A stretch of 64,000 nucleotides of DNA from Aeromonas schubertii. GTDB lineage: Bacteria; Pseudomonadota; Gammaproteobacteria; Enterobacterales; Aeromonadaceae. A program made the position numbers and the translations under genes. Each line of letters starts with the position of its first letter. Position 1 is the first letter of the stretch. Below the pieces are notes generated by a model, which was not told the DNA's origin, ran no database searches, and saw nothing but the letters and a program-made list of their open reading frames with translations. Shown here piece after piece: positions 11,643 through 19,584 of this stretch. The DNA lies in NCBI RefSeq assembly GCF_000820105.1, contig NZ_CDDB01000028.1:94633-158632 (forward strand), read 5' to 3'.

Positions 11643-13247
11643 TTAGTCCCGATAGGCTCTGTTAAAGAGGGTGCCACCCAGTGGGTTCATCTGCACACCC
11701 TGAATGTCGTGGCGACTGGCCTGGGTTTGCAGGGCATGGGCCAGGGGGATGAGAGGCATCTCCTCGGCCAGCACCTTCTGGGCGTAATAGTAGTTTCGAA
11801 TGCGAAAGCCGAGCTGTTGGGTGCTGACGGCATCGTCGAGCAACTGCTCGAAGGAGGGGCTGCACCAGCGGCTCATGTTGCTGCCGCTGGCGATGGCCTG
11901 ACAACCGAGCAGTTGGCGAAAGAAGTTGTCCGGGTCGCTGCTGTCGGCTTGCCAGCCACCGAGCACCGCATCGTAGCGCCCATTGTCGACCGCGTTGTCG
12001 AGCACCGCCTGTTCGAGCTTCTGGATCTTCACCTTCACCCCGAGGGCGGCCAGATCGTTGCGGATCAACTGGGCCGTCTTGAGGGGATCGGGGTTGTAGG
12101 AGCGCGAGCCGACCGGGGCGAGCAGTCGCATCTCGAATCCCTTGGCGACGCCGGCCTCTTTGAGCAGTTTGCGGGCGGCTGCCAGATCGCTCTGTACCGG
12201 TGGCAGCGCCGGATCGAAGCCCCAGGAGAGGGGGGGCAGCAGGCTGCGAGCCGGCTCACCGGTGTTGTAGTAGACCGCATGCAACAGGTTGCTGCGGTTG
12301 ATGGCAAGAGCCAGGGCCTGACGCACCTTGGCATTGTTGAGGGGAGGCTGGCGTGTATTGAGGGCCAGGAAGGCCACGTTCATCCCCGATTGTACCGAGA
12401 GACTCAGATCGTTGTGAGCCTGGATCACCGCGATCTGGCTGGCGGCCGGATAGCTCATCACATCGCATTCGCCTGTGAGCAGCTTGGTCAGGCGCTTGGC
12501 CGAGCGGGGGGTAATGTCGAAGATGAGCTGCGCGGTGCGAGCCGGCCCCTTCCAGTAGGCCTCGTGGCGCAGATAGCGGATAAATTGATGATCCCGATAC
12601 TCCCCGAGGCGATAGGGGCCCGTGCCTACCGGGGCCTTGTCGACGCGATCCGGGGTCCCGGCCAACAGCATCTTCTCGGCATATTCGCTCGAGAGGATCA
12701 CCGAGCTGGCACTGGCCAGATCGGCCAGGAAGGCGGCGTTGGGGCGCTCCAGATCAAATTCGACCACCCGATCCGAGCGCTTGTGCACCCCCTTGATAAG
12801 CTTGTCCAGCCCCAGATTCTTGAAGAAGGGGTAGCGACCCCCCGAGACGTGATAGTAGGGGTGGCGCGGATCCAGTACCCGGGAGAAGCTGAAGATCACA
12901 TCATCTGCATCGAGCGGACGCGTCGGCACGAAGTCCGGGGTCGCGTGGAACATCACCCCTTTGCGCAGGGTGAAGCGATAGCGCAGACCGTCTTCGCTGA
13001 CCGACCACTCGGTGGCGAGGGCGGGCTCCAGGGAGAGGGTGATGGGGTTGAGCTCCAGCAGCCTGTCGTAGAGGGGATAGGAGACGGCATCGAGGGTGGT
13101 GCCGAGATTGGTCAGCTGGGGATTGAAGGTCTGGGGTGAGCCTTCCGAGCAGTAGATCAATCCCTCAGGCCGGTTTTCGGCCCCTTGCGCCTGGGCGCAG
13201 GCGATCAGCAGGCTGCAGGCGAGCAGCAGCGGTTTGTTGGTGATCAT
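11643..13247 (-). CDS. sapA: Peptide ABC transporter substrate-binding protein SapA
   Basis: Periplasmic solute-binding protein of the SBP_bac_5 (DppA/OppA) family. The 534-residue precursor has a signal peptide (hydrophobic LLLACSLLIACAQAQG, cleavage near residue 22) and the family region LATEWSVSEDGLRYRFTLRKGV. In Salmonella and Haemophilus SapA binds antimicrobial peptides and haem; here the ligand is not known. It begins 24 bp after the pspF stop on the same strand, so it may be read from the pspF promoter as well as its own. No convincing SD is seen. Confidence 0.93.
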   Translation of the reverse strand: MITNKPLLLACSLLIACAQAQGAENRPEGLIYCSEGSPQTFNPQLTNLGTTLDAVSYPLYDRLLELNPITLSLEPALATEWSVSEDGLRYRFTLRKGVMFHATPDFVPTRPLDADDVIFSFSRVLDPRHPYYHVSGGRYPFFKNLGLDKLIKGVHKRSDRVVEFDLERPNAAFLADLASASSVILSSEYAEKMLLAGTPDRVDKAPVGTGPYRLGEYRDHQFIRYLRHEAYWKGPARTAQLIFDITPRSAKRLTKLLTGECDVMSYPAASQIAVIQAHNDLSLSVQSGMNVAFLALNTRQPPLNNAKVRQALALAINRSNLLHAVYYNTGEPARSLLPPLSWGFDPALPPVQSDLAAARKLLKEAGVAKGFEMRLLAPVGSRSYNPDPLKTAQLIRNDLAALGVKVKIQKLEQAVLDNAVDNGRYDAVLGGWQADSSDPDNFFRQLLGCQAIASGSNMSRWCSPSFEQLLDDAVSTQQLGFRIRNYYYAQKVLAEEMPLIPLAHALQTQASRHDIQGVQMNPLGGTLFNRAYRD

Positions 13248-13271
13248 GGTTCAACCGTAGTGTGAAATGGC

Positions 13272-14273
13272 TCAGGCATCGTCGCCATCTTGCAGCCGAT
13301 ATTTGCGTATCATGCCACGAAACTGGTGATAACTCAGCTCGAGCAGGTCGGCAGCCTTGCGCTGGTTGTACTGTGCCGTGCTCATCGCCTGCTTGATAAG
13401 CCCCACCTCGAAGGCGGCCACCGCCTCCTTCAGCGGGAGCGGCAGGGCCAGACTCTCCCCTTCGGGTGCCTGCACCTGTCCCGGACGGCGGGGACGCCAC
13501 GGCGAATCAAACGGGTCCAGTACCAGCTCTGCGATAGGCTCCTGGCTGTGGCCGTGGCGATAGAGGCTGCGCTCGACCACGTTCTTGAGTTCGCGCACGT
13601 TGCCCGGCCAATGATAGTCGCGCAGGGTCTGACGCACCCGGGGGGAGAAGCCCGGGAAGAGCTCGAGTTCGAGCTCCCGGGCCATCTGCAGGGCAAAATG
13701 GTCGGCCAAGAGCGGTATATCCTCGGGGCGTTCACGCAGGGGGGGCAAGGTTATTACATCGAAGGCGAGGCGATCCAGCAGGTCGTGACGAAATTTTCCA
13801 TCGTCGGCCAGGCGGGGCAGATCCTCGTTGGTGGCGCAGATGAGGCGCACGTCCACCTTGACCGGTCGGGTGCCCCCGACGCGCTCGAACTCCCCGTATT
13901 CGATGACCCGCAGCAGCTTCTCCTGCACCCGGGCCGAACTGGTGGCCAGCTCGTCGAGAAAGAGGCTGCCCCCGTCGGCACGCTCGAAGCGCCCCTGATG
14001 GCGCTTGCTGGCGCCGGTAAAGGAGCCGGCCTCGTGGCCAAACAGCTCGGTCTCGAGCAGCGTCTCGCTCAGGGTGGCGCAGTTGATGGCGATAAACTCC
14101 TGATCCCAGCGGCTCGAGAGATAGTGGAGGCGGTGGGCGATGAGCTCCTTGCCGGTGCCCCGCTCGCCGATGATGAGCACGGGCTTGCGCAGGGGGGCGA
14201 GGCGGGAGACCTGCTCGATCACCTCGAGGAAGGCATTGGACTCTCCGAGCAGGCTTTCCATGGCCGGTTGCAT
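13272..14273 (-). CDS. pspF: Phage-shock operon activator PspF
   Basis: Sigma-54 enhancer-binding protein that switches on pspA and is held inactive by PspA. It has no receiver domain, only an AAA+ core with Walker A GERGTGKE, the sigma-54 contact loop as GSFTGA, and a Fis-like HTH at the end (QRKAADLLELSYHQFRGMIRKY). The start at 14273 is preferred because AAGGAG lies 8 bases before it and the protein then begins like E. coli PspF (LLGESNAFLEVIEQVSRLAPL); an upstream ATG at 14336 lacks support. 333 residues. Confidence 0.94.
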   Translation of the reverse strand: MQPAMESLLGESNAFLEVIEQVSRLAPLRKPVLIIGERGTGKELIAHRLHYLSSRWDQEFIAINCATLSETLLETELFGHEAGSFTGASKRHQGRFERADGGSLFLDELATSSARVQEKLLRVIEYGEFERVGGTRPVKVDVRLICATNEDLPRLADDGKFRHDLLDRLAFDVITLPPLRERPEDIPLLADHFALQMARELELELFPGFSPRVRQTLRDYHWPGNVRELKNVVERSLYRHGHSQEPIAELVLDPFDSPWRPRRPGQVQAPEGESLALPLPLKEAVAAFEVGLIKQAMSTAQYNQRKAADLLELSYHQFRGMIRKYRLQDGDDA

Positions 14274-14294
14274 TGGGGCTCCTTGGTCAGTTGA

Positions 14295-14307
14295 ACCAAC
14301 AGTTGGT
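14295..14307. promoter_or_regulatory. ACCAAC-A-GTTGGT palindrome between pspF and pspA
   Basis: A perfect 6+6 inverted repeat lies 22 bp upstream of pspF and about 100 bp upstream of the pspA promoter. In E. coli PspF binds two upstream sites in this interval and thereby also represses itself; this repeat is a candidate, but the E. coli site sequence was not compared. Confidence 0.4.
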
Positions 14308-14364
14308 CTATTTAACCACGTTGCTCTAATTGTCACCAGTGCTACAGGGGTGTTAGGCTTGATA

Positions 14365-14377
14365 AATCAAGGCATTA
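14365..14377 (+). promoter_or_regulatory. IHF-binding site of the psp promoter
   Basis: AATCAAGGCATTA matches the IHF consensus WATCAANNNNTTR at every position. It lies between the upstream PspF region and the sigma-54 promoter, where IHF bends DNA in E. coli psp. Confidence 0.8.
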
Positions 14378-14392
14378 AGAAGATATACCGAG

Positions 14393-14409
14393 TTGGCACA
14401 GCCCTTGCT
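14393..14409 (+). promoter_or_regulatory. Sigma-54 promoter of pspABC-ycjXF
   Basis: TTGGCAC-AGCCC-TTGCT has the -24 GG and -12 GC elements with correct spacing (TGGCAC-N5-TTGCW). Transcription would start near 14420, giving a leader of about 44 nt before pspA. Confidence 0.9.
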
Positions 14410-14463
14410 GTTGGCTAGAGCACTGGATTATGCCAACCCGTGAACGTACAACAGGAGTCTACA

Positions 14464-15135
14464 ATGGGCATTTTTTCCCGGCTTGCCGACATCATCAACT
14501 CTAACCTCTCTGCCCTGCTCGACAAGGCGGAGGATCCCCAGAAAATGGTGCGTCTGATCATCCAGGAGATGGAGGATGAGCTGGTGAAGGAGCGCTCCAA
14601 CCTGGCCCGCTTCCTCGCCAATCAGAAAGAGCTTGACCGCCAGATCGCCCGCCACGAGGAGGAGGTGCAGGCCTGGCAGGAGAAGGCCGAGCTGGCGCTG
14701 ACCAAGGGGCGTGAGGATCTGGCCCGTGCCGCCCTCATCGAGAAGAAGAAGCAGGGCGAGGTGGTGGAGGCGCTCGGTCGTGAGCTGGCCGCCGCCGACG
14801 CCGGTATCGCCAAGCTGAGCGAGGAGATAAGCCAGCTACAAGCCAAGCTGGAAGATGCCCGAGCCAGGCAGAAGGCGATGACCCTGCGCAGCGAGGCGGC
14901 CAGCAGCCGTATCAGCGTCCAGAGCACTCTGGAGCGGGGTAGCGGCCAGGCCGCCATGGAGAAGTTCGACCGCATGGAGCGTCGTATCGACGAGATGGAG
15001 GCCCGTGCCGATCTGGGGGCCGACCGCTCCCTCAAGGCCCAGTTTGCCGAGCTGGAGGTCGACGATCAGATAAGTCGTGAACTGGAGGCCCTGCGCAGTA
15101 AACTCGGTCAGGGCGACAACAAGCAAGGGGAGTAA
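14464..15135 (+). CDS. pspA: Phage shock protein A
   Basis: PspA is an ESCRT-III-like peripheral membrane protein that inhibits PspF in unstressed cells and assembles on damaged inner membrane to stem proton leakage. The product is 223 residues, almost wholly predicted coiled coil after the amphipathic N-terminal helix MGIFSRLADIINSNLSALLD. The ATG at 14464 gives the expected N terminus; an in-frame GTG at 14440 would add eight residues and is less likely. pspB follows after 3 bp. Confidence 0.97.
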   Translation: MGIFSRLADIINSNLSALLDKAEDPQKMVRLIIQEMEDELVKERSNLARFLANQKELDRQIARHEEEVQAWQEKAELALTKGREDLARAALIEKKKQGEVVEALGRELAAADAGIAKLSEEISQLQAKLEDARARQKAMTLRSEAASSRISVQSTLERGSGQAAMEKFDRMERRIDEMEARADLGADRSLKAQFAELEVDDQISRELEALRSKLGQGDNKQGE

Positions 15136-15138
15136 AGG

Positions 15139-15375
15139 ATGGAAGATCTGCTCGGAATTTTGATGATCCCCATGGTGGTCTTCATGGTGGTGGTGGCGCC
15201 TATCTGGCTCATCCTTCACTACCGTGCCAAGGGGCGTCTGGGGGAGGGGTTGGCCGAGGAGGAGCGGATGCAGCTCCATGGCCTCGTCAGCCGTGCCGAG
15301 AAGATGCAGGAGCGTGTCGCCGCCCTCGAGTCGATCCTCGACTCTGAGGTACCGGGCTGGAGGAGCCGCGTATGA
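15139..15375 (+). CDS. pspB: Phage shock protein B
   Basis: A 78-residue inner-membrane protein with one N-terminal transmembrane helix (ILMIPMVVFMVVVAPIWLIL) and a cytoplasmic coiled-coil tail rich in charged residues. With PspC it senses membrane stress and releases PspF from PspA. A GGGGAG SD precedes it and its stop overlaps the pspC start by four bases. Confidence 0.95.
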   Translation: MEDLLGILMIPMVVFMVVVAPIWLILHYRAKGRLGEGLAEEERMQLHGLVSRAEKMQERVAALESILDSEVPGWRSRV

Positions 15376-15758
15376 GCGGGCTTCACGACGCGGGCCGTCG
15401 CCTCTATCGTGACCCTCGCAGCGGCAAGATAGCCGGTGTCTGCGCCGGGTTGGCCGACTACTTCGGGGTCGAGACCTGGATCGTCAGATTGCTGGCTATC
15501 TCCGGGCTGATCTTCGCCGGTTTTATCACCTTTATCGCCTACTGCGCCGCCTGGTTGCTCCTCGACAAGCGACCGGTACGCCAGATGGAGGAGGGGATCC
15601 TGATGAAGGAGCGCAGCTGGCAAGCCGGGGCCACCCCGCGCCAGGCGCTGGGCAAGGTGAGCGCCGAGCTCGATCGTCTGGAGCCCAGGTTGCAGGCCAT
15701 CGAGAAGCTGGTCACCTCGCGCGAGTTCCATCTGCAACGGGAGTTTCGCAACCTCTGA
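15372..15758 (+). CDS. pspC: Phage shock protein C
   Basis: A 128-residue PspC-domain protein: conserved N-terminal LYRDPRSGKIAGVCAGLADYFGVETWIVR, then a transmembrane segment (ISGLIFAGFITFIAYCAAWLLL) and a cytoplasmic tail. It pairs with PspB in stress sensing. pspD and pspE of E. coli are not present here; ycjX follows with a one-base TGATG overlap. Confidence 0.95.
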   Translation: MSGLHDAGRRLYRDPRSGKIAGVCAGLADYFGVETWIVRLLAISGLIFAGFITFIAYCAAWLLLDKRPVRQMEEGILMKERSWQAGATPRQALGKVSAELDRLEPRLQAIEKLVTSREFHLQREFRNL

Positions 15759-17155
15759 TGAGCCTCGAACACACACTGAGGCGTTGGCAGGAGAGGGCCA
15801 CGGATGTGGTTAACCGTGGCCTCGACCGACACGTTCGCCTTGCCGTCACCGGGCTGTCGCGCTCGGGCAAGACGGCCTTCATCACCGCCCTGGTCAATCA
15901 ACTCGAGCACGCCGCCCTCGATGCCCGCCTTCCCCAGTGGGAGGTGGCGCGCCAGGGGCGCTTGCTCGGGGCGCGCCGGGTGCCTCAAGTCAACCACCAT
16001 ATTCCCACCTTTCCCTACGAGCGGGGCATGCACTCCCTCTATGGCTCGCCCCCCGCCTGGCCACAGGCAACCCGGGGGGTGGCCGAGATCCGGCTCGAGC
16101 TGCGCTATCAGAGCCGTCATCTGCTGCGCCGCCAGCTGGCCGAGAGCAGTACTCTCTATCTGGAGATTGTCGACTATCCCGGCGAATGGCTGCTCGATCT
16201 CCCCCTGCTGGAGCAAAGCTTCGAGCAGTGGAGCGAGCAGGTTCGTCTCCAGCTCGAGGAGAGCGCCCTGCGTCAGCTGGCCGCCCCCTGGCTGGATACC
16301 CGCTGGCAGCCCGATGGGCCCCTCGACGAGGCGCAACTGGCCCAAGTGGCCGAGGCCTATACCCGGTGGCTGCATCGCTGCAAGGAGGAGCTGGGGCTGC
16401 ACCTGATCCAGCCCGGCCGTTTCGTACTGCCGGGCGAATATGCCGGGGCCCCCATGCTGCAGTTTGTCCCCTGGGTGTGGCCTGCGCCCGCGGGGGAGTG
16501 TCCGGCAGGCTCTCTCTATCACACCCTGCGCGAGCGCTTCGAGCACTACAAGCAGCATCTGGTCAAGGGATTCTATGAGGAGCACTTCGCCGGCTTCGAT
16601 CGTCAGATAGTGCTGGTCGACTGCCTGCAGCCCCTCAATGCCGGTCCCGGCAGCTTTGCCGACATGCAGCAGGCGCTCTCGCGCATCATGGAGAGCTTTA
16701 CCTACGGCAAGAGTAACTGGTGGCGACGCCTCTTCTCCCCGCGCATCGACAAGCTGCTGCTGGTGGCCAGCAAGGCCGATCACGTCACCCCGGAGCAACA
16801 TCCGGCGCTGCTCTCCCTGCTACAGTCCCTCATTCGTTCTGGCCGAGGTCAGGCGCGCTTCGAGGGGATCGAGACCGAGTGCATGGCGCTCGCCTCGGTG
16901 CGGGCCACCGAGGTGGGGCAGGGGCAGAGCCAGGGGCGTACCTTTCCTGCCCTCAAGGGAGAAGATCTGGAGGGGCATGCCCTGCTGCTCTTCCCCGGTG
17001 AGGTCCCCGCCACTCCCCCCTCTGCCGCCTGGTGGCAGAAGGGCAGTTTCGATTTTCACTCGTTTCGGCCCCTGCAGATGGATCCTCACAAGGCCATGCC
17101 CCATATTCGTCTCGATGCCGCGCTGGAGTATCTGCTCGGCGACAAGCTCACCTAA
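15758..17155 (+). CDS. ycjX: YcjX family P-loop NTPase
   Basis: A 465-residue DUF463 protein with a P-loop near residues 30-37 (GLSRSGKT). The family belongs to the psp regulon in enteric bacteria and its members are predicted GTPase-like; the substrate and role are not established. Conserved stretches include TFPYERG and the DYPGEWLLDLPLL region. It is translationally coupled to pspC (one-base overlap) and followed by ycjF 8 bp later. Confidence 0.93.
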   Translation: MSLEHTLRRWQERATDVVNRGLDRHVRLAVTGLSRSGKTAFITALVNQLEHAALDARLPQWEVARQGRLLGARRVPQVNHHIPTFPYERGMHSLYGSPPAWPQATRGVAEIRLELRYQSRHLLRRQLAESSTLYLEIVDYPGEWLLDLPLLEQSFEQWSEQVRLQLEESALRQLAAPWLDTRWQPDGPLDEAQLAQVAEAYTRWLHRCKEELGLHLIQPGRFVLPGEYAGAPMLQFVPWVWPAPAGECPAGSLYHTLRERFEHYKQHLVKGFYEEHFAGFDRQIVLVDCLQPLNAGPGSFADMQQALSRIMESFTYGKSNWWRRLFSPRIDKLLLVASKADHVTPEQHPALLSLLQSLIRSGRGQARFEGIETECMALASVRATEVGQGQSQGRTFPALKGEDLEGHALLLFPGEVPATPPSAAWWQKGSFDFHSFRPLQMDPHKAMPHIRLDAALEYLLGDKLT

Positions 17156-17163
17156 GGAGTCCC

Positions 17164-18183
17164 ATGATCCAGGAAAAGCCCCGTGGCAAGATAGTCCTCG
17201 ATACGTTATCTCCCGAGCCGGAGCCCGCCCGTCCGGCGCCCGCCACCCGGCTGGAGGAGGCGAGCTTCGCCCCTCTCGAGGAGGAGGTCGGGCAGACCCT
17301 TCGCCACCCGGTGCGTCCCCGTCGCCGTCACCGCTTGCTCGCCTGGGGCGCCGCCGGAATTGGACTCCTCTCGTTGGCCCAATATGGTCACTTCCTGTGG
17401 CAGCAATGGTTGAGCGAGCCCCTTTGGGGCGGCGCCTGGCTGATCGCATCCGGGCTGGTCTTATGCGGCGCCTCGCTGGCGCTGGGGCGCGAGTGGCGCC
17501 GCTTGCGGCGGCTGAAGAAGCGCCAGGACGTGCGCTCGCGTGCCGAGGATCTGCTGGCCCATCAGGGGGTTGGACAGGGCGCCACCCTCTGCGAGCAACT
17601 GGCCCGGGAGTCGGGTGAGCAGGGAAGCGAGGGGTATCGGCGCTTCTGTGATCAGCTGGAGGCCACTCACAGCGATCGGGAGGCGCTCACCCTCTACAGT
17701 CAGCTGGTGCTCGCCGAGCGGGATCGCCAGGCTCGGGGGCGGGTGGTCAAGTGGGCCGCCGAGGCGGCCGTCATGGTCGCCGTGAGCCCGCTGGCGGTGG
17801 TGGACATGGCCCTGATCCTGTGGCGTAACCTGCGCATGATCGACGATATTGCCGATGTCTACGGGATTGAACTCGGCTACTGGAGCCGCATTCGCCTCAT
17901 CCGTCAGGTGCTGCGTAATCTAGTCTATGCGGGCGCCACCGAGTTGGTGACCGATGTGGGCATGGATGTGCTGGGGGCCGATCTGGCCGGTCGGCTCTCG
18001 GTGCGGGCGGCTCAGGGGGTGGGGGCCGGCCTGCTCACCGCCCGCCTTGGCATCAAGGTGATGGAGAGTTGCCGCCCCATCCCCTGGCTGGGAGAGGAGA
18101 GGCCTCGTCTGGCCAGTTATCGCAAGGCGTTGGTCGAGAAGGTGACGGGTTACCTGACCCGGCGCGGTGAAGCGCCAGAATAG
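17164..18183 (+). CDS. ycjF: YcjF family inner-membrane protein (TIGR01620/DUF697)
   Basis: A 339-residue protein, cytoplasmic at the N terminus, with two hydrophobic helices (LLAWGAAGIGLLSLAQYGHFL and GAWLIASGLVLCGASLALG) and a C-terminal DUF697-type domain with IRLIRQVLRNLVYAG. TAAGGAG six bases before the ATG at 17164 fixes the start. It is the last gene of the sigma-54 psp operon. Function is unknown beyond induction by envelope stress in relatives. Confidence 0.93.
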   Translation: MIQEKPRGKIVLDTLSPEPEPARPAPATRLEEASFAPLEEEVGQTLRHPVRPRRRHRLLAWGAAGIGLLSLAQYGHFLWQQWLSEPLWGGAWLIASGLVLCGASLALGREWRRLRRLKKRQDVRSRAEDLLAHQGVGQGATLCEQLARESGEQGSEGYRRFCDQLEATHSDREALTLYSQLVLAERDRQARGRVVKWAAEAAVMVAVSPLAVVDMALILWRNLRMIDDIADVYGIELGYWSRIRLIRQVLRNLVYAGATELVTDVGMDVLGADLAGRLSVRAAQGVGAGLLTARLGIKVMESCRPIPWLGEERPRLASYRKALVEKVTGYLTRRGEAPE

Positions 18184-18186
18184 CCC

Positions 18187-18204
18187 TGTAACAATTTGGT
18201 TACA
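18187..18204. promoter_or_regulatory. TyrR box upstream of phhA
   Basis: TGTAAC-N6-GTTACA is a perfect palindrome matching the TyrR consensus TGTAAA-N6-TTTACA, including the essential G and C. It starts 3 bp after the ycjF stop and lies 105 bp before phhA, ahead of the ycjF terminator. Confidence 0.82.
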
Positions 18205-18214
18205 TCACGAAAGG

Positions 18215-18247
18215 GCAGCCACCGTCGACGGGTGGCTGCTTTTTTTT
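18215..18247 (+). terminator. Terminator of the psp operon
   Basis: GCAGCCACC (18215-18223) pairs with GGTGGCTGC (18231-18239), followed by eight T. It sits between the TyrR box and phhA. Confidence 0.92.
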
Positions 18248-18308
18248 CGGTCGAATCGTTAACCTGACAACTAAGGGGGTGTCAGCCCCACAAGATCAGG
18301 ATGATGTG

Positions 18309-19121
18309 ATGAAAGGAACCCAGTACCACGCCAGGGAGAGTGGCCCGGATGGCCGCATCCCCTGGAGCGCAGAGGAAAATGCCACCTGGCATACCCTGAT
18401 AACCCGCCAGAGCGAGGTGTTGCCGGGACGGGCGTGTGACGAGTATATCGCCGGCCTGACGCGCCTGGCGCTACCCACCGGGCGCATTCCCCAGCTCGGC
18501 GAGATAAGTCGGGTGCTGCGCGAGAGCACTGGTTGGTCGGTGGCGGCGGTGCCGGCGCTCATCTCGTTTGATCGCTTCTTCGCCCTGCTGGCGGATCGAC
18601 ACTTCCCGGTCGCCACCTTTATCCGCACCCCACAAGAGCTCGACTACCTGCAAGAGCCCGACATCTTTCACGAGATCTTCGGCCACTGCCCCTTGCTGAC
18701 CAATCCGGCCTTCGCCCACTTCACCCATGTCTATGGGCGCCTCGGCATGGCGGCAAGCAAGGAGGAAAGAATCTTTCTGGCTCGCCTCTACTGGTTTACG
18801 GTGGAATTTGGCCTGCTACAGACCCAAGATGGTCCCCGGATCTACGGTGGCGGCATCCTCTCTTCCATCGGTGAGACCCGCTATGCCCTGAGCCCGACGC
18901 CGAGAGTCGAGCCTTTCGATCTGCTGGAGGTGCTGCGCACCCCGTATCGCATCGATATCATGCAACCTGTCTACTTCATGCTGGATCGGATCGAAACCCT
19001 GTTCGAGTTGGCCGACAGCGACATCATGGGGAGGGTGCGCGAGGCGATGCGTCTCGGGCTGCGTCCTCCCCTCTATCCCCCCAAGCCGGTAGAGACCGGT
19101 AACAAGGAGTTGAACCTATGA
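18309..19121 (+). CDS. phhA: Phenylalanine 4-monooxygenase
   Basis: Iron- and tetrahydropterin-dependent conversion of phenylalanine to tyrosine. The 270-residue bacterial form contains the iron-binding segment [13 protein letters not shown] (two His; a third ligand Glu in [12 protein letters not shown]). The ATG at 18309 is chosen because AGGA precedes it and the protein then begins MKGTQYHAR like Pseudomonas PhhA; a GTG at 18279 would lie directly on the AAGGGGG tract. The stop overlaps phhB by four bases. Confidence 0.96.
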   Translation: MKGTQYHARESGPDGRIPWSAEENATWHTLITRQSEVLPGRACDEYIAGLTRLALPTGRIPQLGEISRVLRESTGWSVAAVPALISFDRFFALLADRHFPVATFIRTPQELDYLQEPDIFHEIFGHCPLLTNPAFAHFTHVYGRLGMAASKEERIFLARLYWFTVEFGLLQTQDGPRIYGGGILSSIGETRYALSPTPRVEPFDLLEVLRTPYRIDIMQPVYFMLDRIETLFELADSDIMGRVREAMRLGLRPPLYPPKPVETGNKELNL

Positions 19122-19453
19122 GTGAACTGGCTGCCGAGCGCTGTGAGGCGTGCCGTGCCGATGCCCCAAGGGTAAGCGATGCCGAGCTTGCCGAATTGAT
19201 GGGAGGCATCCCCGACTGGCAACCCGTGGTGGAGCAGGGGGGGCTGATGCTCAGGCGCGAGTTTGCCTTTCGCAACTTCAAGGAAGCGCTCGCCTTTACC
19301 AACCGACTGGGAGAGCTGGCCGAGGCCGAGTTCCACCATCCGGCCATTCTCACCGAGTGGGGCAAGGTGACCGTCACCTGGTGGACTCACAAGATAGGGG
19401 GGCTGCATCGCAACGACTTCATCATGGCGGCGCGCACCGACGGCCTGCTTTAA
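19118..19453 (+). CDS. phhB: 4a-hydroxytetrahydrobiopterin dehydratase
   Basis: A 111-residue PCD/DCoH-family enzyme that dehydrates the carbinolamine formed by PhhA, so the pterin cofactor can be recycled. Family residues are visible in [25 protein letters not shown] and the final [16 protein letters not shown] region, with the catalytic HHP triplet. It is coupled to phhA by an ATGA overlap and followed by a strong hairpin, so phhAB is a two-gene operon. Confidence 0.96.
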   Translation: MSELAAERCEACRADAPRVSDAELAELMGGIPDWQPVVEQGGLMLRREFAFRNFKEALAFTNRLGELAEAEFHHPAILTEWGKVTVTWWTHKIGGLHRNDFIMAARTDGLL

Positions 19454-19467
19454 GGCGTAAACGGTCA

Positions 19468-19506
19468 GGGCCTGACGGCAAATCGCCGTCGGGCCCGCAT
19501 TTTTTC
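19468..19506 (+). terminator. Terminator of phhAB
   Basis: A 12-bp GC-rich stem (19468-19479 with 19485-19496, one G-T pair) is followed, after GCA, by TTTTTT. Confidence 0.85.
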
Positions 19507-19584
19507 CGGTCAGGGCTCGCCCCGACAAGAGTGAGTCTGTATCATCCGCCGTTATTGAAAAGTCAGTAAGGAATTGACCCTCAC

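Noticed and set aside
10905-13139. 744-codon plus-strand frame opposite sapB-sapA
   Set aside because: Length comes from high GC; the composition (many His, Gln, Gly) is typical of antisense shadows, and the opposite strand encodes clear SapB and SapA.
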